A DNA stretch of 64,000 nucleotides from Tricholoma matsutake (GCA_026075535.2 AP026541.1:5146001-5210000); one strand, 5' to 3'; shown: positions 48,801 to 59,922, counted from the stretch's first letter. Program-made: numbers and translations. Notes: a model not told the origin generated them from the letters alone.

Positions 48801-50108
48801 GTGTGTCAGGTGTTGTGAGACCGATGTTTTTGCCCTGATCCAGATATTTTGTCCATAAGCATATTGCGGTGATCCTTTTGCCTTTATGATCCGAGAGATT
48901 GTCTTCGTCGTCTGAGAATATCCATATCTTGGCTCATCATACTCCTCTGTCAGCAGTGTCCTAGCTGGTTCAAATATTCCAATGATGGGTTCTCCTTGGA
49001 TGTAGGCGACCAGTAGCTCGTCATCTTTGATCTTTAGTTCGGGTGTCTCTTTTGGTTGTTCCATTGCCTGTTCCGTTGCCTGTTCGTGGTTTGCCTGTGC
49101 TGGGTTTTCCTTCCCAGTGTCTTCTTTGTCTTGTGGCCCAATGGGTTCCACGTTCTGAAGAGTCGTGATCGCGATCTCTTCATCATCTATTTCTTCAATC
49201 ATTGCCTTTCTTGTCTCGACGGGCATCTTGCTTCTTCTTGGTTCAGCATGGAGGGCTCCCCCCATTAATCTTGCCTTGGCGACAACTCTTCGGCATAGCT
49301 CTCGGCGTTCTTCTTTTGCCAGCTCTTCTTTCTTGCTTTTCAGGGCTACCTTTTTTTCCCTTGCTTTTGTGACTATCTGGGCTACTGCCAGTCATCCTTC
49401 TTCTTTCCTGGTGGCCAGTTTCTCCAGCTCTCTGGTGGCCACCTTTTTCCATCGTGCTCGTTCTTCCTCGGCAGTCTTCTTCTTGAGGGTGAGCTTTTCT
49501 TGTCCTTTGGCGACAATCTTTTGGCACCATGCCTGTTGCTCTTCTTTCATCATGTCTAGGGGGTCCTTCTTCCTTTTGGTTTCCCTCCGGCACCCTGATA
49601 GGTGTTCTTTGTTGGGTTTCTCAGTTTGCACCCTCCCGATAAGGGTCCTTCCTTTCCCATATGAGAACTCTGGGTAAGTCTCGTCCTTCGTTCTGAACTG
49701 GAAGGTTCCGATCTTCCAGTCGATCACTGGGTTGATTCTTCTGAGCCATGGTAGGCCTAGGATGATTGATTCACTTCCCAATCCTGCAATGAGGAATGTC
49801 GTTGGGAATATCCTTCCATTGATTGTTAAGAGTCCCCTGGCATAGTGGGAGATCTCCCCTCTCTTGTTCGGGGTTCCATCCATGTTCTTGACTCTGATTA
49901 TCTTCTCCAGGGGGCGCAATTCGAATCCACTGCTTTCTGCAAATTCATGGCTCATGAATATCCCTCCTGCTCCTGAGTCGAGTAGGGCTTCGGTTTCAAT
50001 GTCTTTTCCTCTGCCTGTCCCTGCCACTTTGACATCTAAATGCATAGATTGATTTTTCAAAGTGGCTAGTAGTACAGAGCAGACGGAAAGTTTGGTGGTA
50101 CCTGGCAT
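45858..50108 (-). pseudogene. pol of copy E
   Basis: Protease with ALLDSGAGGIFMSHEF, reverse transcriptase with intact YMDDILIFS (about 48190), RNase H, the integrase zinc-binding region (ending CAICQQMK), integrase core and chromodomain (HFLVKWVGYPTLENSWEP). The frame is consistent from about 49265; its stops (48555, 48027, 47481, 46380 and near 46352) are all TGA where CGA fits. The second catalytic Asp of integrase is Asn: IISNRDPRF, codon 46703-46701, again after a C. Apart from these changes it looks nearly complete. Confidence 0.93.
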
Positions 50109-50125
50109 CGAGGCAGGCCACCTCT

Positions 50126-50977
50126 TTAAAAACCCTCGTCCTCAATGGCGGCAAGAGCTCCCTTCTTTTCTTCTTCATTGAGTTCTCCTATGATCACTCG
50201 GATCTTCGAGTAGGCTTCCTTGCCTTTATTCTTTGGGAGTGGCCGGTCCTCAGTCCTCTTCTCCCCTTTCTTGTGTTCGGTTGCTCTGTGTCTGGGCTGG
50301 TGGCACACAAAGCACAACCCTTTCTTCATGTGTTCGATCCTCTCCTGATAGGAGAGTCAGTTGATCTCAAGTGGGGTCTCTTTTGCTTTAGAGCTCGGTA
50401 GCTTCCTCGTCAAAGCCTCCTGCAGCCTTCCTGTTATGGCTTTTGCTCTCCTCCACTGTCCATCGTACTTGGAGGCGGCGTTGATCATTCCTTCCAAGGT
50501 CGTCGGGATCATTTCCATATTGAAAACTCTTTCGAGGAGCTTGGGGTTCAGCCCATCCATGAAGAGTTCAATGAGGGCAGTGTTGTCCTTGATTCCCGCC
50601 TTTTCTCACAGGATTCAGAACTGTGCAATGTAGTCCTCCAGGTCCTGCCCCTGCTTCAATGTCTTCATCTCGGTTCTGGCTCTGCCAGCTTCATCGATCA
50701 GTGTGAACGCTACTTTGAGCACCGTCTCGAAGGCTGACCACGTTCCTAGGTCATCCCTTTCTGCCCATGTCTGTGCCCAGGGCGCGGCGGTTCCTCCATT
50801 CATGAATGACAATGCAAAGATGATTTTCTTTTCATCGGTGTCGTAGATTCCATGGTTTACTCTCAAATAGAGTTTCACTTCTTGTAAGAACTTCGCAGTT
50901 CTAGTTCGGTCCCCTGTGAAGTTGGAGGGGGCTCATATTCTGATCTCCTTGGTCAATGCGGTGGGTTCGGTAGACAT
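50126..50977 (-). pseudogene. gag of copy E
   Basis: Starts MSTEPTALTKEI, then a Gag domain (VKLYLRVNHGIYDTDEKKI ... ALSFMNGGTAAPWAQTW) and a knuckle CFVCHQPRHRATEH, in which the last ligand is His, not Cys (C-X2-C-X4-H-X4-H). Stops occur near 50930, 50613 and 50357, the first two fitting TGA from CGA. The frame ends near 50126; protease starts 18 bases on in another frame. Confidence 0.88.
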
Positions 50978-51258
50978 GTTGGCATTGTCATCAGATAGGG
51001 AGAATGGATCTTGTTCTGGGGTTTCTTCTTTATTGAAAGATCTAAAATCCTCTTCATCGAGGTATCGGGGTTCTTCATCACTGGTTCTCCTTGAGAACCA
51101 CTTCTGTGCTGGTTCCGAGTATTGTACTAGTCGACCCTGGTATCTATACCATGGGGTTCTTCCTGATGATGCTCCAGTTGGAGGTCTGTCTGGGCTTTGT
51201 CTGAAAGATGTTGTGTCTGCACCTAGGTAGGTGGACTTCGTAGATCAGCTTGACCTTT

Positions 51259-51972
51259 TGTTAAGACTATAGGTCTTTAACTCAGCCTTGGCTTCATATG
51301 TCACAATTGGAGGCTTTCCAACTATATCGGTATCGCACTAGGAGGCTTTCCTAATGTATCAGGCTTCTGGCCTTCACTTGGGTACTTTCTCAGGTCGTTA
51401 CGGCTATCTGTACTCAGAGGCTTTCTGAGTAGACCGTCAGTTCGTGTATCACAGTTGGAGGCTTTCCAACTGTTGAGTTTGAGTTATCACAGCTAGGGGC
51501 TTCCTAAGCTGTCGAGTGTTCTGGTTGAGTCTAAGACCATTGGTTGAATTAGGTCAAGCTGAGGAATACAGGCAGTATTGCTACAGCTTATATACAGTTT
51601 GAAGATACCTATCATCCAATCAGAATGCAGGATTGTTATCAAGTAAAAATAGAAAGAACAATAGAAATGACAGGCCTCATGCCTTGCATGAGGCATCCAA
51701 TGTCACAGAGTGCTGCGGCGCAGCATGTCGAAGAACAATAGTAAATAACCCTCATGCCAAGCATGAGGTGTCCAATGTCACGGATCCGATATCAAGGGTC
51801 CAATGTCAAGGAGTCCGATGTCAAGGAGTCCGACGTCAAGGAGTACTGTGGCACAGCATGTTGATTGACAGGAGTCAGAGCAGGGGGTGTCTCCATCGGA
51901 AGTGAGTCGTGTCATGTCAGAAAGGAAAAATGAAGTGCCCGATCTTGCGGGTCCAGATAGCAAATTGTAACA
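51259..51972 (-). repeat. 5' LTR of copy E (714 bp)
   Basis: Partner of 44575-45230. It is 58 bp longer, mainly because of extra units of a TCCGATGTCAAGGAG minisatellite at about 51783-51844. Point differences from the other LTR are mostly at CpG sites. Confidence 0.92.
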
Positions 51973-53354
51973 TCTTCCATGTCACTATTCAGACATGAGT
52001 CCATCAAATCATTGTCGGACAAAGGCTTCTTCTTTTTCTTTTTTGGAATACACCCCAACTGGGTGTATCTGTTGACTGACTGGCCAGCTGATGCAGTCCC
52101 TGCCACATTGGCCTTGTGGCCCTCCTTTCTGTATCCCTTGGCTGGGATACCCACCTTGAGGTGCCGCTGGACCTTCAGGTGCTTTTTCTGGCCTTGGGTA
52201 AAGGGGCAGAATAGAGGGGTATCTCCCCATCCATGGGAGAGCACATTGCTTTCCTGGGGGCTGTCCCCCAAGGAGTGCTTTAAGTTGATCCTGGCCAATG
52301 AAGGGCCAGGAAGAATTGGATAAAGCCCATGGGGAGGTTCCACATGCATGGAACTAGTCAGTCCTCAGAAGTCAATCCAAGGAGGAGACAAAGACTGGTA
52401 AGTAGACAACCCCATGGAAGTGGGGGGGCTCCTCAAACCCAAGTCATGATTTCCCACCTCCCTCTTCCTCTTTTTGGGAGGCTCGGTCATCAAGGGGTTG
52501 TCCCTTGGTGCTGGGTTCAGTGTCTGCCTCAAATGCTGGAGGATAGTAGCAGCCTCAGAAGCTTCCTCAGGCCTGGACAAGGATGAGGCCATGGAAGTCA
52601 ACCATTCCATGGTGAAGTGATGAGCTTCTCTGACTTTATTGTCAGAGATACCGATTTTGACCAAGTGCTGTACAACATCGTCAACTGACATGTTGTCCAT
52701 CACTTGTGGCATGGGTCAACAATTGCAATGGGGGGCAATCATCAGTTGTAACTGAGTACACTGCTGGCAGTACAGGCCAGACATCCTTAACACTTCTGCA
52801 AGCTGGACATACAATCCAGCCTTCTGTCTCTGGGACACCCCTGGAGTGACCTGCTAATGAATCAGGAGGAATCCCCTGACGTGAGGGAGTGACACCTGGT
52901 GTGCATCCAGAACAAGGCCCAGGTATGAGCACCACTGATACAGGTGCTGGTGCATGTACTGAGCCCAGAGCTCAGGCGAGTCATCTGTATGGGGTTGCTC
53001 CATACAATCTGGGTCCTTCATTTGGTGAATCCCTCTCACTGACTGTCTTTCCACTGTGAGCCAACCAGGGAGTCTCCAGCTCATCAGTGCATGAGTCATC
53101 AGTAGCCCTTCAAGGTCTGGTCCTTAGGACTGGGAACCAGACCAGACTGGACTGCTGTTTTGAACCGGTTACGGTTCTAGTCAGTTACATGGTGGTCATG
53201 GTCCCAGTCCTGTCAGATCTGTACCTTGGCCCAGACTGTCCAGAACTGGTAAGGACCAGTCCAGAACCGAGCCTTTGGTTCTTGTTGCTAAGGTGCGTGA
53301 TTGATCATATTGATGAGTCACTAGTCACTGTCACTCATTGCCAGCTCACCCTTT

Positions 53355-54080
53355 GACTACCACCACCACCACCCTCACACCTCAACCACCACCACCCCTC
53401 CATCAACACCTATGCCCACCACTCCCACGTCTATCCACACATCCATAAGACCCACCAATGGCCGCAAACAAGGATTTTGGATGCAATGTGGGCCCAAATG
53501 ATGGCAATTGTCATTTGGGCCCTAGGTAAGTTTCTTCTTTCTTTCTTGGTTTGTATACTAACTAAATTTTTTCATTGATTTCTAGGTCCTAAATAATTGG
53601 TAACGACACCCACGAGGGACCACCACCACTGCCACGAGCCCTCTGTGCTTGTGGGGTGGATATGGTGTGTACAGCAACATGGAGATGCCCACAATGACAC
53701 GCCAATGCCAGTAGTGAGGGACCACCACCAACCACTGCTGCCAATGCCACATCAATACCACCAACACCAACACCAATGACAACGGGGCCAACACCAACAC
53801 AATGCCAGGGAGGACCACCACCAACCACAGTACCTCGCACTGCTGCCAACACCAACACCACATCACTGCGCCAACACCAACAACAATGACAACTGGAGGG
53901 GCCAACACCAACACCAATAACAAGGGACCACCACCAACCACACCACCTCGCACTGCCACCATGCCACAACAATACTGCCAACAACAATGCCAATGACAAT
54001 GACAATGGGGCTGACAACTATGACAACGCCAATGACTCCAGCACCACCGCCAACACCGACAACCTCAACTTCTGCCATGA
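53355..54080. repeat. imperfect CAN/CCA low-complexity tract
   Basis: Degenerate trinucleotide repeat dominated by CCA, CAA and CAC (for example ACCACCACCACCACC near 53360 and CCAACACCAACACCAATGAC near 53763). It creates long Val/Gly/Trp-rich or His/Gln/Thr-rich open frames that are not genes. Confidence 0.8.
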
Positions 54081-54109
54081 CTGCCCCATGTCCAGCTTCA
54101 CGAGCCACT

Positions 54110-54598
54110 TAAGGCAAGGCAGGGGTAGGGGTATACCCTTGTGTTTTTGGGCTAAGGGTATGAGGGGTAAGGGTAGGGGTTTGGAAGTTCATACTCTTGC
54201 ATACCCCTGTACCCTTACTAAGGGTACAGGGGTATGCCAGGGGTATGCTTATGTAAGAATATCATTTGATTTTTTCAGCTACAAAGGCTCATATTCAAGA
54301 TTTTCATCAATTAAATTCAGATTTTGGGATTGTCCAACATGATAATGGCTTTCATATGTTAATAAGAGGTATTAATATGTGATATTAATAGTAAATACAA
54401 TAGTTATCAACACTTTTCAAATGAATTTTGCTCTAAATATGTTGATTTTGTGCCAAACCCTTGTACCCTTGACAAACCCTCCCATACCCTTGGCAACCCT
54501 TATATGTTTCCATACCCTTACCACTAAGGGTAGGGTGTTCAGGGGTAGGGGTAAGGGTATGAGATTTGACACCCAGGGGTAACCCCTGCCTTGCCCTA
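54110..54598. mobile_element. hAT-type MITE (489 bp) nested in the previous element
   Basis: Perfect 8-bp duplication GAGCCACT (54102-54109 and 54599-54606). Ends TAAGGCAAGGCAGGGGT and, inverted, TAGGGCAAGGCAGGGGT. Inside, multiple AGGGGTA/TACCC words continue for about 120 bp from each end. Ends resemble those of 42692-44453. Confidence 0.9.
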
Positions 54599-55457
54599 GA
54601 GCCACTGCTTGCGAGGTGGATTGTGGGTGCTTTTTTTTTTTTTTTTTTCTCTTCTTTCTTCTTTCATTTATTCATTATGTTTTAATACTGTAGTTGTAAT
54701 ATTATTGTAAGTAGTAGTATGTACTAACCGGTCCTGACCAGTACAATGACTGGTTAGGACCAAAATGTAGTTCAGACCAATTAAAACTGGTCCATTAACC
54801 ACATGTAACCATAGAGGACTGGTCCTATAGGGTCCAGTCCAGTTATTTTGTACACTTGAAAATAATATGACCAGTTTGGTTCCCAGTCCACCCTCGAGGA
54901 GGGGAAAAGACTGGACCTTCAAGGGCTAGTCATCAGAGGTGTTTGAGCCTCTGCGGGGAGGAGGTTGGCATAGCACACATAAGCTTGCATGCGGTTGAGG
55001 TCCACCTCATTTTCAGGCATCAGGGCTGCTCTTGCCCAGGCATCAAACTAGATGCATTCTGAGGGAGTTCCATTGGTCGGGGGTTGTGCATCTTTGATGC
55101 AGGGACCCAGTTGGCCAATTTTGGGGGTCCAGAAGCTGAAGCAATATGCTTTGGTAGAGGGAGGGTTGGTAGGGTTGGGTATTCCACCTCATGCATTTTA
55201 ACATCCTCGACGTGTCAAGGAGCAGAGGGCAGTGCAGGCTTAGAGGCTGCACCAGCATAAGAGGAGGAGTCTCGAGGTCTTTGCAGGACCTCGGGATGAG
55301 AAGAAGGTTCCCTGGTGCAGGCCCTCTTAATCTGATGACTGCTGTTCTTCAGTTGGTCCACTTCATCCTCAAGGCTCCCTATGAAGGCCTTGAGCTCATC
55401 TAATTTGTTTTCATAACTATTGTAACAATAGTTTGCTAAGGCCCTCTCCTTGGCCAC

Positions 55458-56758
55458 AATCTCTCAGTCTTGCCGGTCCACTGCATTGAGATACTGTGGG
55501 TTGCGCTTGAACTCAAGTTGAAACAAGTGCATAGCATACTCCTTGCAGGTTGAGCAAGGTGTGACATGACTAATGATGCCCAGGGTGACATTGTTTGAGG
55601 TCTTTACTGTGCCCCACATATTCCAAGCCAGTCCATGTGGAATTTGGTGGACTCTGCACAGACTAGCTCAGACTGGCACCCACTCATTTGGCTCAAATGT
55701 CCTGTATAGCAGTTGCTCAGACTCCTAGAGAGTCCACACAGACTTTTGTGGAGTCCAAGCTATTTTTGGACTTTTACTCAGAGTGCACACAGACTTTGTC
55801 TGAGCAACATCAATTTACTCAGACTTGGATGGACTTGGACAGATACATGTCTGAGTTGAGTCTGAGTTAAGTCTGTGGATGCATAGCAGAGGCTCAGTTG
55901 ACTACAGAAAAATTATGTACTAAAGTAGAATCAAACCCCAAGCCTTGTTGCCAAGTGTAAATAGTGCAGTTAACCCAACAAATGCCCTGTTTCCCTTTCT
56001 TATTCCCCCTTTGTCTGACAGAACATATATATAGCTAGATACATTACCTGCCACCTCAGTCACTTATACAAGGACTGAGGTGAGTATTATCTTAGAGTGT
56101 CGCTTCACCAAAGTTATTTACCATACCTTAGTTTAGCCTTGTCTATTCTAGGTACAGTACAGTTTGTACATAGTCGCTTATACAAGGACTGAGTTTAGCC
56201 TTGTCTATTCTAGGATTAAATTTCTACAGCATTCTCATTGGGTGGATTGACAGATACAAAGGCTCAAAACCAGCTCAAACCAGAGACATTTGAAGTGTTG
56301 CAGATCTTGAAGTGCTGTTACAGAGATGGGCTTTTTATTGTGGGGGACAAGGCAGCCTCACATGATTGTACCTGGGCACTGATGGATGTTGATGAGTTTT
56401 GATTATCTACTTACTGATCTGCACATGCCTACTGCTCCCAATCTCTGTTCTGACCTTCCGCTCTTCACCTGCCTGTTTCTGCACCTAAAATTCAAATCTG
56501 AGGTGATTTTTTTGTTTTTTTGCTACCTAAGTTCAGAGGTTCAAACCTTGTTCAAACCTGAACTGAGCCAAACACAGTTCTGCAAGTTCAGTTCAGGGTT
56601 CTACCTACTCTCTCCCTGCTGTCCGGTTCAGGTTTGTGGTTCAGAGGAATACCTTGAAGAACCAGACCAAACTGAACTTCAGCATCCCTATATGCCACAC
56701 CAAAAGAGGCTGACTGGAGCATTTGGTAGATCACAGTTAATTTGCCCTCACTGATCTA
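55458..56758. other. unassigned sequence
   Basis: 1.3 kb without a supported gene. 55620-55880 repeats CAGACT/GAGTC words (for example TCAGACTTGGATGGACTTGG), giving a loose palindromic texture. A direct repeat of TTATACAAGGACTGAG and TTAGCCTTGTCTATTCTAGG occurs at 56070-56210. The stretch near 56640-56690 (GAACCAGACCAAACTGAACT then CAGCATCCCTA) looks like a hAT-type end, but no partner was found. Confidence 0.4.
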
Positions 56759-57073
56759 TAGGCTGCATGGGTTTCATGTACCCATACAAATTAGGGTATG
56801 GGTACATGTAGGTACGGGTACAGGTCAAGATAGTCCTACCCGTGAGCTACAAAATGCACTAAAAATCAAGCAAAACGATCAAGAATTGAGAGAGTTATGA
56901 CAAAAACAATCTAGACAAGATTGTTTTTGTCATAACTCTCTCAATTCTTGATCATCTTGCTTGATTTTTAGTGCATTTTGTAGCTAAAACCCGCGGATTT
57001 ATGGGTAAAACCCACCATGGGTACGGATACAGGTACAGCACAAAATACCCATGGGTTACCTGTGCAGATCCCA
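56759..57073. mobile_element. foldback hAT-type MITE (315 bp)
   Basis: 8-bp duplication CTGATCTA (56751-56758 and 57074-57081); two more bases also match. The centre is a long hairpin: arms 56845-56912 and about 56918-56985, 68 bases each with two mismatches, around a loop of a few bases. The arms begin AGCTACAAAATGCACTAAAA. GGGTA/TACCC words fill the outer parts. Confidence 0.85.
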
Positions 57074-57081
57074 CTGATCTA

Positions 57082-58360
57082 ATTTACCATGAAATTTACT
57101 GTTAATTAGGGTTAATTAGCCCAAATGAAATCTACATTAATTAGCACTAAAATACAAGGGTGAATTAGACAAACTGTGGTCCAGGAGCAAATTTACTGGG
57201 TCAATTATGTCTTGTGTGAAAATCTCTGAACACTAGTCACAAGGTATTATAGCAGTCTCAAATACTGCCATTCAGTCCACACATGCTGGTCAGCTCTGCT
57301 CCATTCCAATTTCTGGAAGCAACATCAATTCTCCAAACAAAGAGAATATTTGCTTTCATGTTGTTTCTTTCCCTGCTGGTGTACACCAAACACCACTGCA
57401 GGAATAGAACTTGCTCAAGAGAATGCCAAACACTTCAAAATGTTATTGGCAGGCAAGGAAGTTTTCAAGGAGGTGATGTGCTTGTCCTGAAAATGTGGTC
57501 ACAGGAAGCAGAATGCAGAGGAGGATGCTGAATAATACTGTGTCATACTCAGAAATCTATATCACAACATGTAGAAGACATTTTCATGTGTTTGAGGTGA
57601 TTCTGCATTTAGGAGTGCTCTGAGAGGCTAGATACTGATTTCTAGACAAATTTACAGCTCAGAGAGGCTAGATACCAATTCCAGACAAGTTTTGGGCTGG
57701 GAAGGGTAGATCCTATTTCCAGACAAGTAGAAAAAAAATTGCATAGGGTAAATGCATTCCAGACAAAATGGACAAAAATCTATCCAGACAAAACCAACCA
57801 AAACTCAGACTTTTGGTATCTAGGCTCCATAGGAATTCAGGGTTCCTCATATCATGGGCAGTCTTAAGATAGGTGTCATGCGTTTCCAGCACCTGTTTAT
57901 GTAAGCAAAAGTTGTCCTCCCACAATTGTCCTCTACTCCCACAACATTGCACTTCTGGCACATTCAAGCCTGGAGAAAGGTAGGGAGGAACTCAATGGCC
58001 AACATTGTGCAAAAATATTTCCAGAATTATGTAATGATGTTATTTGTTGACACTTATTTACCACATTCCTCGGATTACATCCTCGGACATTACAGGGATG
58101 CTACCTTTTTGACTACACACCATCATCATCCACTCATAGAAATCTCGTGTTTATCAAATACCTCTTTTGCATGCTTAGTTCTGGATTTGGACTCTAGTGA
58201 AGTATGTGTCCCAAACACAGCACGCACTTACACTTTTTTTAAGCTTCACTAAATGAGGATTGCTGATCATCTGTGCTTGTTGAGGCAGGTTTTCAACCAC
58301 TTGCCATGCTAGAACAGCTGTATAACAGGTCAAAATACCTCGCCGTCCAAACTGCCGACC
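57082..58360. other. unassigned sequence with spaced repeats
   Basis: 1.28 kb without a supported gene. At 57620-57790 there are four units of the GGCTAGATAC ... CCAGACAA type (GCTAGATACTGATTTCTAGAC, GCTAGATACCAATTCCAGAC, GTAGATCCTATTTCCAGAC, and a weaker one). The rest is AT-rich with short chance frames. Confidence 0.45.
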
Positions 58361-59779
58361 ATGCACCTGCAAGTGCTTGCTGCATCCAATGCCCCTGAGG
58401 GCCCATCATCCCCATCGTTACCACCGCTAACGCCCAGTGTAGAACACTCAAAATCTCCACCCACTGTTGACACAAGAGGCAGAGCAATATATTACCCTGG
58501 AGAATATGTTGGGAATAATAGGGAAAAAAGACACTTTTTCCCTGGGGAAAAATAAAAGGAACCATCAGTAAAGAAACATTGTTTTTCCCACACTTTTCTC
58601 TTTGCTCTTGCTCAGCAAAAATAACTCATTCATTCCTGGGAGAAAATCAGGTGAAGATGGAGGGGAAATATATCTTTTTTTCTACATTTTCTCTATATCT
58701 GGTGAAAATAACATTTTTTCTCCTGACTTCCACAATTTTTTCACCTAGAAACAGATTAGTTATTTTTCCACAGAGAAAAAAGTGGGAATATGTGGGAAAA
58801 TGACCTTTTTCCCCCTAATGTTCACAAGTTTTTCTCCTGGAAACAGATTAGTTGTTTTTCTGTAGCAACCAAAAGAACAAAGTGTGGGAAAATAACATAT
58901 TTTTACTGATGGTTCCTTTTATTTTTCCCCAGTGAAAAAGTGTCTTTTTCTCCCATTATTCCCAACATTTTCTCCAGGGTAATATATTGCTCTGCCTCTT
59001 GTGTGACGAGAGGAGTACCGATCATCCTGAAGAGTTTTTAGACCCTGCAGGAGCGCATATACCAACCTTACTGCCACCTGATGACGACTCTGACACATCT
59101 TCCTCTTCTTCCCTCAAATCTTTTGTCATATCTGCATCAAAAATGTCTGCGTCTAATCCTGCTGAGTGTCTGCATGCCGAACCGAAGTGTATCCCTCTTC
59201 TGATGCCTGGCGTTGTCTTGCTGATGGTGATGCATCGGTGGGAGATGGCCTGCATAGATTTCTTCAGGGCGAACAAAAAGATTGAGGCGGAGGAGGAGCA
59301 CATTTCAGCTATTTTGCCTGGACTGAAGGATATGCAAGCTCAGGACTGGGTGGCAACACATGGGGATCGCCTCTCATATTTGACATTCACTGAGTTCATT
59401 GTAGAACCGCAGAGGAAGTTCCTGCCCGATGGTTGGGATGACAAGCTCCATGCAAAAATCTGCAACACTTGCCTCAAGTCGTCTGATTCTTTCCCAAAGT
59501 GGGTAAACGACATCCATCACATAAACATTGTGCTATGCAATACCGAATACTATTTCTCTGATGCCGTGCTATGACTACAGCTTGATAGCCTCTTGGACTC
59601 TGACCTGTGAAATTGTTGCAAGAATTGTAATATCAAGGAAGTTATTGAAAAAGTTGCTAAGGATAGTCCAGAGAAAATGGAGGAGGCTGGAAGGGAGCAT
59701 CTACTCCCAACACTCAGGGACTGAAGTGTGATGAAGGTGGTATCAATTCAAGGAAAGGTACTCTACTATTACAAATAGT
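58361..59779 (+). pseudogene. gypsy gag fragment (copy F), broken by a MITE
   Basis: Plus-strand gag related to that of copy D: CIPLLMPGVVLLMVMHRWEM, FLPDGWDDKLHAKICN, FPKWVNDIHHINIVLCN. It starts MHLQVLAASN at 58361, is interrupted by the 533-bp MITE, and resumes at 59004. Removing the MITE with one TGA gives PPTVDERSTDH in frame. TGA at 59572-59574 and TGA 59608 come later. It ends where the LTR of copy G begins, so copy G was probably inserted into it. Confidence 0.82.
58471..59003. mobile_element. MITE with about 140-bp inverted ends (533 bp)
   Basis: Ends CACAAGAGGCAGAGCAATAT and its inverted copy, flanked by the 3-bp duplication TGA (58468-58470 and 59004-59006). The arms stay similar for about 140 bp. 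The middle repeats GAAACAGATTAGTT (58749 and 58838). A 3-bp duplication suggests PIF/Harbinger or a related group, but TGA is not the usual TWA. Confidence 0.85.
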
Positions 59780-59922
59780 TGTTGTATATAATGAACGATG
59801 CATGTGATATGTGTGCACTTGGACATGTGATTGTGTCAGGCATGTGATGTCGGTTACGCGGAATCACTGATGGTTGCGCTGGATGTATGAAGTTGCATTG
59901 TAAGAGAATCGGATCTCTTACA
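59780..59922 (-). repeat. 3' LTR of copy G (143 bp)
   Basis: On the minus strand it starts TGTAAGAGATCCG after a short purine tract (TGGGAGAG) and ends CATTATATACAACA. It is unusually short. The end of the pol frame reads through the tract into the LTR before meeting a stop at 59854. Confidence 0.65.

Larger units (their letters stand above)
44575..51972 (-). mobile_element. Ty3/gypsy chromovirus copy E, full length
   Basis: Complete minus-strand element with LTRs at both ends and perfect TCTTC target duplication (44570-44574 and 51973-51977). LTR ends are TGTTA...TAACA. It holds gag, protease, reverse transcriptase, RNase H, integrase, chromodomain and an extra small open frame before the 3' LTR. 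Coding damage is almost entirely CGA-to-TGA plus one Asp-to-Asn in integrase. Confidence 0.95.
53103..54928. mobile_element. hAT-type element carrying a second one
   Basis: Perfect 8-bp duplication GTCATCAG (53095-53102 and 54929-54936). Ends TAGCCCTTCAAGGTCTGGTC and, inverted, TAGCCCTTGAAGGTCCAGTC. No transposase. It contains a CAN-type low-complexity tract (about 53355-54080), a 12-bp-arm palindrome GGGCCCAAATGA/TCATTTGGGCCC near 53490-53523, and a T18 tract near 54633. Confidence 0.87.
42544..55457 (-). pseudogene. LTR-linked gene of unknown function, interrupted by three insertions
   Basis: Minus-strand coding pieces at 55457-54937, 53094-51978, 44574-44462 and 42683-42544. The first has a coiled coil (ENKLDELKAFIGSLEDEVDQL). 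Later ones hold ELWAQYMHQHLYQWCSYLGL, then CSGCTPG and CPACRSVKDVW, a degenerate zinc-cluster spacing, then a nuclear-signal-like PPKKRKRE and a Lys run near 52030, ending ELMDLDLSKTSLNES. Reading frames change near 52930, 52700 and 52350, either introns or indels. Each insertion can be removed with one target copy to close the frame (ATGATGGG, TCTTC and GTCATCAG). It resembles in layout the antisense zinc-cluster gene of copy A. Function unknown. Confidence 0.5.

Noticed and set aside
53582..54108. Val/Gly/Trp-rich minus-strand frames of 80-140 codons
   Set aside because: Produced by the CAN low-complexity tract in a non-autonomous element.
55620..55880. Repeated CAGACT/GAGTC words resembling a spaced array
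   Set aside because: Spacing and unit length are irregular and no spacers are present, so not a CRISPR-like array; none is expected in a fungus.
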